Below, piece after piece: positions 17,749 through 25,164 of a stretch of 27,484 nt of DNA (positions are counted from its first letter, which is position 1; the number at the start of each line of letters is the position of its first letter). The position numbers and the translations under genes are program-made. The DNA comes from Actinomycetota bacterium (GTDB taxonomy: Bacteria > Actinomycetota > Humimicrobiia > Humimicrobiales > Humimicrobiaceae). The notes beneath the pieces are model-generated. The model was not told the DNA's origin. It ran no database searches and saw only the letters and a list, made by a program, of their open reading frames with translations. The stretch lies in assembly GCA_023488645.1 (NCBI GenBank), contig JAMDDL010000087.1:1-27484 (forward strand). Direction: 5' to 3'.

Positions 17749-17801
17749 TAAGGCTACTCCGATTAATATTTTAGATTAAATATTAAAAGATACATTAAAA
17801 A

Positions 17802-17830
17802 AATATACAAAAAATTTGTTTTTTAGTCAA
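17802..17830 (-). promoter_or_regulatory. Promoter for the rbsA-led operon
   Basis: On the minus strand TTGACT (plus 17830-17825) and TATATT (plus 17807-17802) are separated by exactly 17 bases. They lie about 55 bases before the ATPase start. The TTGACTAA string also occurs at the predicted promoter far upstream of the substrate-binding protein gene (27173-27201), which suggests joint control. Confidence 0.65.
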
Positions 17831-17857
17831 GAATAATTAAAAAAAATTTGTTTTTTT

Positions 17858-17881
17858 AAAATATATTTGTTTTTTTGTAAT
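17858..17881. promoter_or_regulatory. AT-rich motif shared with the binding-protein promoter
   Basis: A 24-base string beginning AAAATATATTTG and ending TTTGTAAT recurs at 27153-27177 with one inserted T and one mismatch. Both copies lie beside predicted promoters of the importer's two gene groups. It may be an operator; in DNA this AT-rich, chance similarity is a real alternative. Confidence 0.35.
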
Positions 17882-17991
17882 TTAATTAATATAATTAAAT
17901 CGTGTAATCAATTTTTTAAACATAATTTAGAAAATATATAATTTATTATACGAGAATACTGTAATAGAGTAATAAATAAGTAATAAATAAA

Positions 17992-18020
17992 TTGATAACT
18001 TAAAACTTAGTTGATACATT
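17992..18020 (+). promoter_or_regulatory. Promoter for the dehydrogenase-monooxygenase pair
   Basis: TTGATA at 17992-17997 and TACATT at 18015-18020 lie 17 bases apart and point right. They precede the 22-26 codon reading frame at 18045 and the dehydrogenase at 18179. This promoter would diverge from that of the rbsA operon in the same 430-base spacer. Confidence 0.45.
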
Positions 18021-18056
18021 TCTCCCAATAGTAAAATTAATTAGATGGGAGAAAAT

Positions 18057-18125
18057 ATGAAAGCAAAAAAGAAAGCTAAACTTGATTTAATTGACGAAAG
18101 CACCGTGCAAGGTTTATTAACTTAA
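18057..18125 (+). CDS. Possible 22-residue leader ORF
   Basis: ATG at 18057 follows GGGAG by six bases and encodes MKAKKKAKLDLIDESTVQGL plus two residues before TAA. An ATG at 18045 would add four codons. It lies just upstream of the dehydrogenase frame. The basic start and well-placed ribosome site make it a candidate leader peptide or a degraded gene start. I recognise no family. Confidence 0.3.
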   Translation: MKAKKKAKLDLIDESTVQGLLT

Positions 18126-18178
18126 GAGGTTATGGGTTAGGAAAAGTATTTAGTTTTACAAACAGAAGGGAGAAATAT

Positions 18179-19198
18179 ATACTTGCGCTAGTTAGATATG
18201 GAACTGGTGATAATAATATCGAATTAAGAAATATCCCTGAACCTAAAGTGGGGGATAATGAAGTAAAAATTAATGTAAAGAAAGCTGGAATTTGCGGAAC
18301 AGACATAATTGGCCGTCCTGGATGTATTCTTCCTGTTGTTATTGGCCATGAATTTTCTGGTATTATCACTGATGTTGGCCCAAATGTTAAAAATTTAAGG
18401 CCTGGAGACAAAGTAACATGCGATACAACAGCTTATGTATGTGGAAAATGTAAATTTTGTATTTCAGGTGATATAAATTTATGTATAGAAAGAAGAAGTA
18501 TTGCAAGTACCGCAAATGGCGCTTTTGCTAAATATATAACTATTAGACAAGAAAGTGTATTTAAATTACCTAAAAATATAGATTTAACAACTGCATCGAT
18601 AATTGAGCCTTTAGCTTGTGCAATACATTTTGTAATAGAAAAAGCAAAAATAGAACCAAATGATATAGTTGTAATATTAGGGGCTGGTCCAATGGGTTTA
18701 TTATGTGCCCAAGTCGCTATACTTGAAGGAGCTATTGTAATACTTGGAGGGAAAAATATAAATTCAGAGAGATTTAAATTGGCAGAGCAATTTGGCGTAA
18801 AAAAAATTATTAATGTTAATTATGAAAATATTTCAGAATTAGTCAAAGAATTTACCAATGGCTATGGAGCAGACATTGTAATGAATTGCACAGGATCGTC
18901 GAAAGCAATTCCTACTGGTTTAGATTGCACTAGGCGAAATGGTAAATTCATTCAAGTTGGGATAACTCATTCTATGGTTCAGCTTGACTTTGACGATATA
19001 TTTTATAAAAAAGAAATTTCCTTAATTGGAGGTCATGGTTCAAAAAAAAGTTCATGGTTAAGGGCAATTCAATATCTTAAAAACGGTCAAATCCAATTAA
19101 AACCACTCATAACAAAAGAATTACCTTTATCAGATTGGCAAAAAGGCTTTGAGATGATGAAAAATGGGTCAGCAATAAAGGTATTACTAACTCCTTGA
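18179..19198 (+). CDS. Zinc-dependent medium-chain alcohol/polyol dehydrogenase
   Basis: A member of the MDR family (sorbitol/threonine dehydrogenase type) that oxidises an alcohol with NAD(P)+. The frame holds no ATG at its proper N-terminus. The expected start, LALVRYGTGDNNIELRNIPEP, begins at ATA 18179, six bases after GGGAG (18168-18172), giving 339 residues. The first standard start, GTG 18248, would cut off 23 conserved residues. Numbering from ATA, the catalytic zinc ligands are C39 (GICGTD) and the H57-E58 pair (GHEFSG). The structural zinc cysteines are C88, C91, C94 and C102. A GAGPMG nucleotide loop follows. The usual Asp after beta-2 is absent (ILGGKNINSERF), so cofactor preference is unclear. 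It is co-directional with the LsrG-like gene and diverges from the importer. Its substrate is probably a polyol of this pathway. Confidence 0.88.
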   Translation: MLALVRYGTGDNNIELRNIPEPKVGDNEVKINVKKAGICGTDIIGRPGCILPVVIGHEFSGIITDVGPNVKNLRPGDKVTCDTTAYVCGKCKFCISGDINLCIERRSIASTANGAFAKYITIRQESVFKLPKNIDLTTASIIEPLACAIHFVIEKAKIEPNDIVVILGAGPMGLLCAQVAILEGAIVILGGKNINSERFKLAEQFGVKKIINVNYENISELVKEFTNGYGADIVMNCTGSSKAIPTGLDCTRRNGKFIQVGITHSMVQLDFDDIFYKKEISLIGGHGSKKSSWLRAIQYLKNGQIQLKPLITKELPLSDWQKGFEMMKNGSAIKVLLTP

Positions 19199-19259
19199 TA
19201 AAAGTAGTTGATTTTTTATTTTTTTATAATATCTGAAAAAATTTAAAAAAGGAGACATT

Positions 19260-19568
19260 GTGATAATACTTCACGTTTTTCTGCATTCAAAACCTGATTT
19301 AATAGATGCTTTAAAAGAAGTTAATATAAAAAATGCTAACAGCAGCATAAAAGAACAAGGAGTTTTGCGATTTGATGTTCTGCAGCAAGATGATGATTCT
19401 TCACGTTTTTTACTTGTAGAAGTTTACAAGGATGAAAAAGCTATAGTTCAACATAAAGAAACAGATCATTATGCGCAGTGGGTTAAAAACGCTGAACCAA
19501 TGCTTGCAGAACCAAGAACAAAAATTATTTATAAAAATGTTTCCAAGATGATAAAAACCGCTAATTAA
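19260..19568 (+). CDS. LsrG-like antibiotic-biosynthesis-monooxygenase-fold protein
   Basis: 102 residues, a single ferredoxin-like ABM domain. The central run LRFDVLQQDDDSSRFLLVE, then VYKDEKAIVQHKETDHYAQW and a late AEPRTKIIYKN closely follow the pattern of LsrG. LsrG isomerises phosphorylated autoinducer-2, and a wider group acts on sugar-derived products. It starts with GTG at 19260, five bases after GGAG, 61 bases behind the dehydrogenase, so probably the same transcript. An LsrG role would fit the two-permease importer and SorC-type regulator, but no FGGY LsrK-type kinase is present. A stand-alone role in a sugar pathway is equally possible. Confidence 0.82.
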   Translation: MIILHVFLHSKPDLIDALKEVNIKNANSSIKEQGVLRFDVLQQDDDSSRFLLVEVYKDEKAIVQHKETDHYAQWVKNAEPMLAEPRTKIIYKNVSKMIKTAN

Positions 19569-19606
19569 ATTTATTTTATAAATTTTGTAATTTATAAAAT
19601 AAATTT
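19567..19606. terminator. AT-only hairpin, likely bidirectional terminator
   Basis: AAATTTATTTTATAAA (19567-19582) pairs perfectly with 19591-19606 around the loop TTTTGTAA, and a short T run follows. It lies just after the monooxygenase stop. Before the IS insertions it stood between this gene and the converging PfkB gene, so it may have served both strands. Only its right part is repeated at 23319, as expected for a target duplication. Confidence 0.55.
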
Positions 19607-19656
19607 TTTAAAATATTTTTAATTTCTGTAAAAATAACAATTTTTAAATATTTGTC
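19578..19656 (+). repeat. 79-bp target duplication, left copy
   Basis: This segment recurs at 23319-23397 with a single mismatch. It directly abuts the left end of the IS1634-family element. The left copy keeps the full upstream hairpin arm, whereas the right copy starts mid-hairpin, which identifies the duplicated target. IS1634 and IS1549 relatives are known for unusually long, variable target duplications. Confidence 0.85.
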
Positions 19657-21529
19657 CTGACTTTGTCAGTTGATGTCCATTTTACTACATAAAATCACCT
19701 AATTTAAGCACAAAATAGTCTTTTTTCATAAAAATTGTTAAAAATGTAGTGGCAATATTTATTAAATATTTCTTTGTTTAATATTGATATATATTATTTA
19801 GGTAGTATAATTTAACTATGTTTATCAAGATCACAAAGTCAGGTAGTTACAAATACGCTCAAGCTGTAGAATCCTATAGAGAAAATGGACAAGTAAAACA
19901 TAGGGTACTGTTTAATTTAGGAAGGCTTGATGTTATAAAAAATAACCCTAGCTTTCAAAACTTTGCAAGAAAATTACTTGAGTTATCAAATGCAGAAACT
20001 CCTGAAAGTCTTGATATTATATCAGAAGCAGAAATGTCAAACTGGGGTTATGCTGCATATAAGAAGATATGGAATGATTTCGGCCTTGACAGGATACTTA
20101 ACATAATTGGCTCAAAAACAAAAATATCATATTCACTCAGCCAAACATCCTTTTTAATGGCAATATCACATCTTCTTTGCCCATCCTCAAAACTTGCCAC
20201 ATATAACAATCAGCAAAGGTATGTAAAACTTTCCCCTGTTGGCTTAAATGATATTTACAGAAGTCTGGATATTTTAGCTGATGCTAAGGAAGAGATAGAA
20301 AAAGAGATATTTGAAATAAATAAGAATTTATTTAATTTAAGTGTTGATATTGTATTTTATGATGTTACCACCTTTTCATTTTCATCAGTTATATCAGATA
20401 GCTTAAAAGGATTTGGATATTCTAAAGAGGCAAAGCCGGGTAAAGTACAGGTTGTAACGGGTCTACTTATTGACAGCTATGGCAGGCCAATCGGATATGA
20501 GATATTTCCGGGAAACACTTTTGACGGAAAAACACTTCCGTCTGCCCTTGAATGCCTGGAGAAAAGATTTGGAATAAGAAAAGTAATAATAGTTGCAGAC
20601 AAGGGTATTGCGTCTAAAATTAATTTAAAACAAATTATAGACAAAGGATATTCCTACATATTTGCATACCGGATAAAATCTGCACCTGATAAGATAAAGG
20701 ATGAAGTTTTTAAAGGTAATTATATGGATATAGATGATGATAACGGGGGCTTCAGATATAAGGCAGTTTCAAATACGGATGCTTTTTATTCAGGTTCCAA
20801 AAAGGTAAGCCTGTCTCAGAAAGTAATAATAACCTACAGCAGCCAGAGAGCTAAAAAGGATAAAATAGACAGAGACAGAGCAGTGGAAAAAGCCAAGGCC
20901 CTGCTTGAAGATATCTCAAGGATAAAAGCATCAAATAAAAAAGGAGCTAAAAAATATATAGCGCAAGAAGGTGGTAATATAAATTATACCTTAGATACAG
21001 ATACCATTTACAATGATTCAAAATTTGACGGCTATTATGCAATAGTTACAAACGAAGACAGCATTACTGAGCCGGACGTGATATCAGCATACCATAACCT
21101 GTACAAAATTGAACACTCCTTCAGGCTGATGAAGTCAAATCTTGAAGTACAGCCGATATTTGTATGGACACCAAAAAGAATTAAAGGTCATTTTGTAATA
21201 TGCTTTTTAGCATTCTTACTTGAGCGCCATCTTGAATACAAACTTTATAAAAATTCAATACCAGCTTCAACAGATAGAATAAGAGGCGCTCTAAATAGTT
21301 TAAACTTTGCAAAAGTAACCCTTAATGGAAACTCCTACTTTATTAAAACCAAAGCAGAAGATCTTGCCTATAAAATACTTAGGATCTTAAAAATACCCTC
21401 CCCTAAAAATATTACACCAGAGGATGAATTAAATCTCTAAAAGTAAAAAAGTAGTGGCAATATGCACGGATTTTGGGCTAAATTTGCCCTTTTTGTGCGG
21501 GAATTGTAAAATCAACTGACAAACTCAAG
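19657..21529 (+). mobile_element. IS1634-family insertion sequence, intact
   Basis: A 1873-bp element encoding one full-length transposase. The ends contain exact 13-base inverted repeats, TTTGTCAGTTGAT at 19662-19674 and ATCAACTGACAAA at 21511-21523, with outer flanks CTGAC and CTCAAG that match imperfectly. The 79-bp duplication lies immediately outside on the left. On the right it lies beyond a second IS. An undisturbed reading frame and near-identical target repeats indicate a fairly recent insertion. Confidence 0.85.
19818..21440 (+). CDS. IS1634-family DDE transposase
   Basis: 540 residues, uninterrupted. The catalytic triad in the RNase-H-like fold is read as D182 (FYDVTTFSF), D261 (VADKGIAS) and E432 (YHNLYKIEHSFRLMK, the Y-x-x-x-Y-K-I-E form of the C-terminal signature). 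RIKGHFVICFLAFLL follows, as usual in IS1634/IS4-group enzymes. A beta-rich insert lies between the second Asp and the Glu. The N-terminal 90 residues (RENGQVKHRVLFNLGRLD) fit the family's DNA-binding region. The enzyme cuts the element at its inverted repeats and pastes it into new DNA. ATG at 19818 sits inside the left IS end, so expression is probably low. Confidence 0.93.
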   Translation: MFIKITKSGSYKYAQAVESYRENGQVKHRVLFNLGRLDVIKNNPSFQNFARKLLELSNAETPESLDIISEAEMSNWGYAAYKKIWNDFGLDRILNIIGSKTKISYSLSQTSFLMAISHLLCPSSKLATYNNQQRYVKLSPVGLNDIYRSLDILADAKEEIEKEIFEINKNLFNLSVDIVFYDVTTFSFSSVISDSLKGFGYSKEAKPGKVQVVTGLLIDSYGRPIGYEIFPGNTFDGKTLPSALECLEKRFGIRKVIIVADKGIASKINLKQIIDKGYSYIFAYRIKSAPDKIKDEVFKGNYMDIDDDNGGFRYKAVSNTDAFYSGSKKVSLSQKVIITYSSQRAKKDKIDRDRAVEKAKALLEDISRIKASNKKGAKKYIAQEGGNINYTLDTDTIYNDSKFDGYYAIVTNEDSITEPDVISAYHNLYKIEHSFRLMKSNLEVQPIFVWTPKRIKGHFVICFLAFLLERHLEYKLYKNSIPASTDRIRGALNSLNFAKVTLNGNSYFIKTKAEDLAYKILRILKIPSPKNITPEDELNL

Positions 21530-21530
21530 A
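21523..21530 (+). repeat. 8-bp target duplication of the IS1182-like element, left copy
   Basis: ACTCAAGA occurs here and at 23312-23319, directly outside both ends of the second IS. Removing that IS and one copy restores the junction ACAAACTCAAG|ATAAATTTTG, which is the IS1634 right end followed by its 79-bp duplication. Confidence 0.8.
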
Positions 21531-21566
21531 GATAACGTAAAATTAAGGGCTTGTTGCCAAAGTTGC

Positions 21567-22997
21567 TCAAATAGCAAATCTAAAAATTAATTTTCTCAAA
21601 ATAAAACTTCCAATTTCTATGAAATTAACTTTTATTTCATTTAAACTTAGCTTCATGCTTTCTGCATCTAATATTTTAACCATTTTCTTTAAATTTAGCG
21701 CTGATGCAGTCAGCAGAAATTGCATTTGCACTTTATCTTTACCTATTAGTTTTGCTTTCCCCATTCCATGGTATGATTTGGCATTGCCTATTATACCTTC
21801 AATAACAATCTTTCTTAATTTTTGTAATGATTTACCAAAACTTAAAATAATACCATTTTCTGGCATTACTATAATAGTTACTGTCATAACGGGTTACTTT
21901 TCTTGGACTTTCTACTCCGGGTTTTATACAAAGGCTTCTTAAATTACAAGATGAGCAGTCTTGCTTTTTTGCAGAAGTAAGTTATTCTATTTAAGGTATA
22001 GCTTTTAGTTTTTCTTTTAAGTATTTTATTACCAGGACATATATAACAATCATTTTGAAAATCATATTTAAATTTATCTTTTGCAAAATATCCAGGCCTG
22101 TTATTTTTTACTTCAGGCAGTATCACTGTTTTAATTCCTTTATCCTGCAGATTAAGCCAAGCATTCTTCTTAATCCATATTTTGTATCAGCGACAACCCA
22201 GGAAGGAATGCCTAGAATCTTTTCATGCATCTCTACAAGATCGGGAACAGCACCAGTATCGTGAAGGGAGCTACTAGAAGCAGAAATTGCAGTAATAAAT
22301 CCATTTGCCTCAGTTGCAATATTTGCTTTATATGAAAGAGCTGTCCCTTGTTTAGGTCTATAAAACATCGTAGCATCAGGATCAGTAGTTTAAGCGCTTC
22401 CTTAAATACCCTGCATTTCTTGCACGTCTTCGCTTTCCCATTTTTCTCTTATCTGGGCTACCGTTAAAATGAGATCCCACCTGCTGAGAGACATTCTCTT
22501 TTGGTTTTGCACCTCTAGGACTTTGCCTTTTTTCATTTTCATCAAGTTCTCTTAAAGTACTCCTCAGGTGATAAGTTTACTTGGGCAATTGAATCAATGC
22601 TTGCATTAGCTTTAACAATAGTACTACAAGTAAGCAGTGTATCTTTTGACAAAAGATTAAAGCTTGCAGCAATTTTTAAAATCTCTTCAAATATTTCTAA
22701 GAAAAGTTTTTTACCAAATCTTACTCTTGTTTTGGAAAATATACTATGATCAGGAATAGTTTCATCCAAGTCATAACCTATATACCAGCGGTAAGCCAGG
22801 TTAAGAGATATTTCTTCAACCAGTTTTCTCTCTGATCTGATATCAAATAAATATCCGATTAAGAGCATTTTTACTAAAACCACCGGATCGATTGAAGGTT
22901 TCCCTGTATAAGAATAATAGTTTTTAGTTTTTTCTCTTATGAATTCAAAAGAGATAAGTTTTTCTATTCTTTTTAAAAGATGATTATCGGGAACCAT
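21567..22997 (-). pseudogene. IS1182-family transposase, several frameshifts
   Basis: The N-terminal part (22997-22542, 151 residues) reads MVPDNHLLKRIEKLISFEFI, then TGKPSIDPVVLVKMLLIGYL, SERKLVEEISLNLAYRWYIG and DHSIFSKTRVRFG, which is classic for IS1182. The frame then shifts. ENEKRQSPRGAKPKENVSQQ follows to about 22390; MFYRPKQGTALSYKANIATE with the VVADTKYG catalytic Asp block spans 22368-22180. KNNRPGYFAKDKFKYDFQ (22126-21944) comes next, and finally KIVIEGIIGNAKSYHGMGKAKL with the catalytic-Glu region (21887-21567). At least three or four shifts or stops break it, so the element could move only with help from an intact relative. Confidence 0.85.
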
Positions 22998-23032
22998 ATA
23001 TTCCAGGTTAAAATCACAGGTATATTCTTTGC

Positions 23033-23224
23033 TTAAATTCTTTTCTGCCCTGCAAGGTTCACCTCTTTTCTTTTAAGAATTAATGTATTTTTATCAACTA
23101 TTTCCCATTCAACAATATCACCTTTTAAAAAGTTCATAGACAATGCAAGAGCTCTTGGAAAATTTACATAATACTGGTTAAAATTAGGGCGCTTGATTTC
23201 CTGAATTTTGGTTGAATAACCCAT
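23033..23224 (-). CDS. AbrB/SpoVT-type small DNA-binding protein inside the IS
   Basis: 63 residues with a swapped-hairpin AbrB-like pattern: YYVNFPRALALSMNFLKGDIVEWEIVDKNTLILKRKE. ATG 23224 follows AGGAGAG with good spacing. It lies wholly within the IS ends, 35 bases before the transposase ATG and downstream of the element's own promoter. Similar small AbrB-like genes precede transposases in related elements of anaerobic bacteria, as far as I recall. A perfect 20-base palindrome over the promoter's -10 edge is a likely binding site, which would make it a transposition repressor. This function is inferred. Confidence 0.75.
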   Translation of the reverse strand: MGYSTKIQEIKRPNFNQYYVNFPRALALSMNFLKGDIVEWEIVDKNTLILKRKEVNLAGQKRI

Positions 23225-23241
23225 AAATCTCTCCTTATCTT

Positions 23242-23288
23242 ATATAGTTAATTAACTATATTATATCAGATTTATGAGAGTTTGGCAA
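23242..23288 (-). promoter_or_regulatory. IS promoter with overlapping perfect palindrome
   Basis: On the minus strand TTGCCA (plus 23288-23283), a 17-base spacer and TATAAT (plus 23265-23260) form a sigma-70-type promoter whose -35 lies within the inverted repeat. ATATAGTTAATTAACTATAT at 23242-23261 is a perfect 20-base palindrome that overlaps the end of the -10 box. It is the obvious candidate operator for the AbrB-like protein encoded next. Confidence 0.7.
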
Positions 23289-23318
23289 CAAGCCCAAAAC
23301 TTGACATAATCACTCAAG

Positions 23319-23397
23319 ATAAATTTTGTAATTTATAAAATAAAATTTTTAAAATATTTTTAATTTCTGTAAAAATAACAATTTTTAAATATTTGTC
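23319..23397 (+). repeat. 79-bp target duplication, right copy
   Basis: This matches 19578-19656 with one mismatch. Its first base is shared with the right copy of the 8-bp duplication, showing that the second IS landed at the very edge of the first. The PfkB gene ends 34 bases beyond. Confidence 0.85.
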
Positions 23398-23430
23398 TTA
23401 GATAGAAGAACTAAATTTAAAACATAGCTT

Positions 23431-24375
23431 TTATATCAAATTTTCAAGTTTTCTGATTTTTTTTTCTTTTATGAACTGCAGGACTTCGGTTCTTGAAGGT
23501 ATAGAAGTACCAGCCCCTAGTTTTGTAACTGCAAGCGCACCTGTTACATTACCTAGTCTTATACTATTTTCAATATTAAGCCCTTTATATAGTCCATAAG
23601 CTAACCCTCCAGCAAATGAATCACCGGCACCTGTAGGATCTACAGTCTTAACCTTATAACTTGGTATTAGAATTTCTTTATCCTTATTAATAAAATATGC
23701 TCCTTTGTCTGAAGCAGTTATGATTACATTCCTTACTCCTTTCTCATTAATCAATCTGCCACTTTTATATATATCTAACTCATCTTTAATCTCGACCCCT
23801 GAAATTTCTTTAGCTTCAGTTTCATTTGGAAGTACATAATCAAAACTACTGAGAAATTCAGGTGTAAGCCCTTGGGCAGGTGCTGGGATAAAAACAGTTT
23901 CTCCGCCATTCTGCCTAACAATATTTGCAACATATTCAGAAATTTCAAAAGGTATCCCACTTTCTAAAATACAAACTTTACAATTTTTTAGAATAGGTAA
24001 TGCTTTATCAATATCATCTCGACTTAATTCACTACTCGCACCAGGTGTGCATACTATCATATTTTCCCCATATTTATTAACATAAATTAATGGAGTATTT
24101 GTATTTTTCAATCCATATTTACAATATTTTGTATTAACCAGCATTTCTCTAAAATGCTTCTTACAAATTGGTGCATAAAAATCCTTCCCCCATTTACCAA
24201 TCATGTATGAAACACCAAATTTTTCCGCTAACCTTGCGGTCATTATTGTAGCGTTTGAAACTTTTCCACCAGGGAATAATCCTACTTTATCCCCTTTTAC
24301 CGTTTCCCCTATTTCCGGAAATCTATCCATAAAAGCTATAATATCAACACAAATTGTCCCAACTCCAACTATCAT
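23431..24375 (-). CDS. Ribokinase-type PfkB sugar kinase
   Basis: 314 residues. The N-terminal di-glycine motif FPGGKVSNATI (34-44, with N41) binds the sugar. PNETEAKEISG (183-193) is the NxxE magnesium/phosphate motif. DPTGAGDSFAGG (246-257, base D252) is the C-terminal ATP-site signature. Unlike the other PfkB gene at 8458-9435, all standard motifs are present. It follows the AraD-like gene by 18 bases and has a strong AGGAGG site overlapping that gene's end. It therefore belongs to the binding-protein/AraD group and probably phosphorylates the imported or processed sugar (a ketopentose if AraD acts next). The exact sugar is unknown. Confidence 0.92.
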   Translation of the reverse strand: MIVGVGTICVDIIAFMDRFPEIGETVKGDKVGLFPGGKVSNATIMTARLAEKFGVSYMIGKWGKDFYAPICKKHFREMLVNTKYCKYGLKNTNTPLIYVNKYGENMIVCTPGASSELSRDDIDKALPILKNCKVCILESGIPFEISEYVANIVRQNGGETVFIPAPAQGLTPEFLSSFDYVLPNETEAKEISGVEIKDELDIYKSGRLINEKGVRNVIITASDKGAYFINKDKEILIPSYKVKTVDPTGAGDSFAGGLAYGLYKGLNIENSIRLGNVTGALAVTKLGAGTSIPSRTEVLQFIKEKKIRKLENLI

Positions 24376-24393
24376 TATTTATGATTCCTCCTC

Positions 24394-25044
24394 CTAATAT
24401 TGTCCATAGGTCGTCTGATAACGGCTCCACCTTTTCTTGATTTCTTCTTTTGTTAAGTTTTCCGGTACACCCACCTGCAAAGCTATATGATAAGTTTTTG
24501 CAATGTCTTCTACTATAACAGCATCATTAAGGGCTTTCGATGGACTTTTATCAAATGTAAAAACTCCATGATTTTTAACTAGAACAACAGGTGATTTGGT
24601 ACGTGCCTCAATAATTGCCTCACCAGTGTCATAATATTCATGGGATGCATATCTGGAACAAGGGATAATATCCCCAAAATGATCTGCTATTGAAGTTAGG
24701 CAAACAGGGATCGATTTGCCAATTGTGGCAAAAGCCGTTGCATAATTTGAATGTGTATGCACTACACCATTAACTTCAGGTAAATTTTTATATAGATATA
24801 AATGAATTGGTAAATCTACAGAAGGCCTTAACTCTCCGTCGATAATATTCCCTTCTATATCCACCAAAACTAAATCCTTTGGTCTCAGTTTATTATAATC
24901 TACACCACTTGGCTTAATAAATATATACCCAGTTTTAGAATCTCTCCCACTAACGTTTCCATAAGTTAAAGTTACAAGTTTATATTCATTTAATAAAAGA
25001 TTTGATAAAAATACTTCTTCCCTTAAAAGTTCTAAATCCTTCAT
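24394..25044 (-). CDS. araD: L-ribulose-5-phosphate 4-epimerase family (class II aldolase fold)
   Basis: 216 residues; a zinc enzyme of the class II aldolase/epimerase fold. AraD-like features set it apart from fuculose aldolase. Asp (D77 in RPSVDLPIH) stands where FucA has Glu. D121 lies in the ADHFGDIIPCSR block, and YGQ ends the chain (Y213), matching AraD D76, D120 and Y229. The zinc ligands are H96, H98 (VVHTHS) and H159 (KNHGVF). The N-terminal LVTLTYGNVSGRD and IKPSGVDY complete the match. AraD interconverts L-ribulose-5-P and D-xylulose-5-P, feeding the pentose phosphate pathway. UlaF/SgbE-like use on related pentulose phosphates is possible. It lies between the binding-protein gene and a PfkB kinase, which would make its substrate. 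Confidence 0.82.
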   Translation of the reverse strand: MKDLELLREEVFLSNLLLNEYKLVTLTYGNVSGRDSKTGYIFIKPSGVDYNKLRPKDLVLVDIEGNIIDGELRPSVDLPIHLYLYKNLPEVNGVVHTHSNYATAFATIGKSIPVCLTSIADHFGDIIPCSRYASHEYYDTGEAIIEARTKSPVVLVKNHGVFTFDKSPSKALNDAVIVEDIAKTYHIALQVGVPENLTKEEIKKRWSRYQTTYGQY

Positions 25045-25092
25045 ATACTTATCTTCTCTCTTTTATTTTATTAAAAATTTTTTAACAATTTA

Positions 25093-25132
25093 TTAAGAAG
25101 GAGGATATTAATATTAATCTCCTCCTTCTTAA
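25093..25132 (-). terminator. Strong hairpin between binding-protein gene and araD
   Basis: TTAAGAAGGAGGA (25093-25105) pairs with its complement at 25120-25132 around a 14-base AT loop. It lies between the lipoprotein stop (25165) and the araD start. The downstream U run is broken, so it may be only a partial terminator. It could also be a 3'-stabilising hairpin that keeps the binding protein's mRNA more abundant than the enzymes', as in malE-type operons. Confidence 0.65.
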
Positions 25133-25164
25133 TTTAATTATTTATTTCTTTTTATAATCACTTA

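Larger units (their letters stand above)
21531..23311 (-). mobile_element. IS1182-like insertion sequence with AbrB-type passenger gene, decayed
   Basis: A 1781-bp element inserted at the right edge of the IS1634-family element. Its inverted ends are about 31 bases long: a variable outer half (GATAACGTAAAATTAA left, GATTATGTCAAGTTTT right, read inward) and a perfect inner half, GGGCTTGTTGCCAAA. It carries an AbrB-like gene followed by a frameshifted transposase, both on the minus strand. Perfect inner ends and an intact 8-bp duplication contrast with the broken transposase. Confidence 0.85.

Noticed and set aside
21619..22264. Plus-strand frames across the IS1182-like transposase
   Set aside because: Antisense shadows of the minus-strand transposase pieces.
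19567..23397. Composite transposon bounded by the 79-bp repeats
   Set aside because: The repeats are non-coding target DNA, the block holds only two nested ISs, and an 8-bp duplication explains the inner one.
24394..25044. L-fuculose-phosphate aldolase
   Set aside because: Asp at position 77, the D121 block and the C-terminal YGQ fit AraD-type epimerases better, although the fold is shared.
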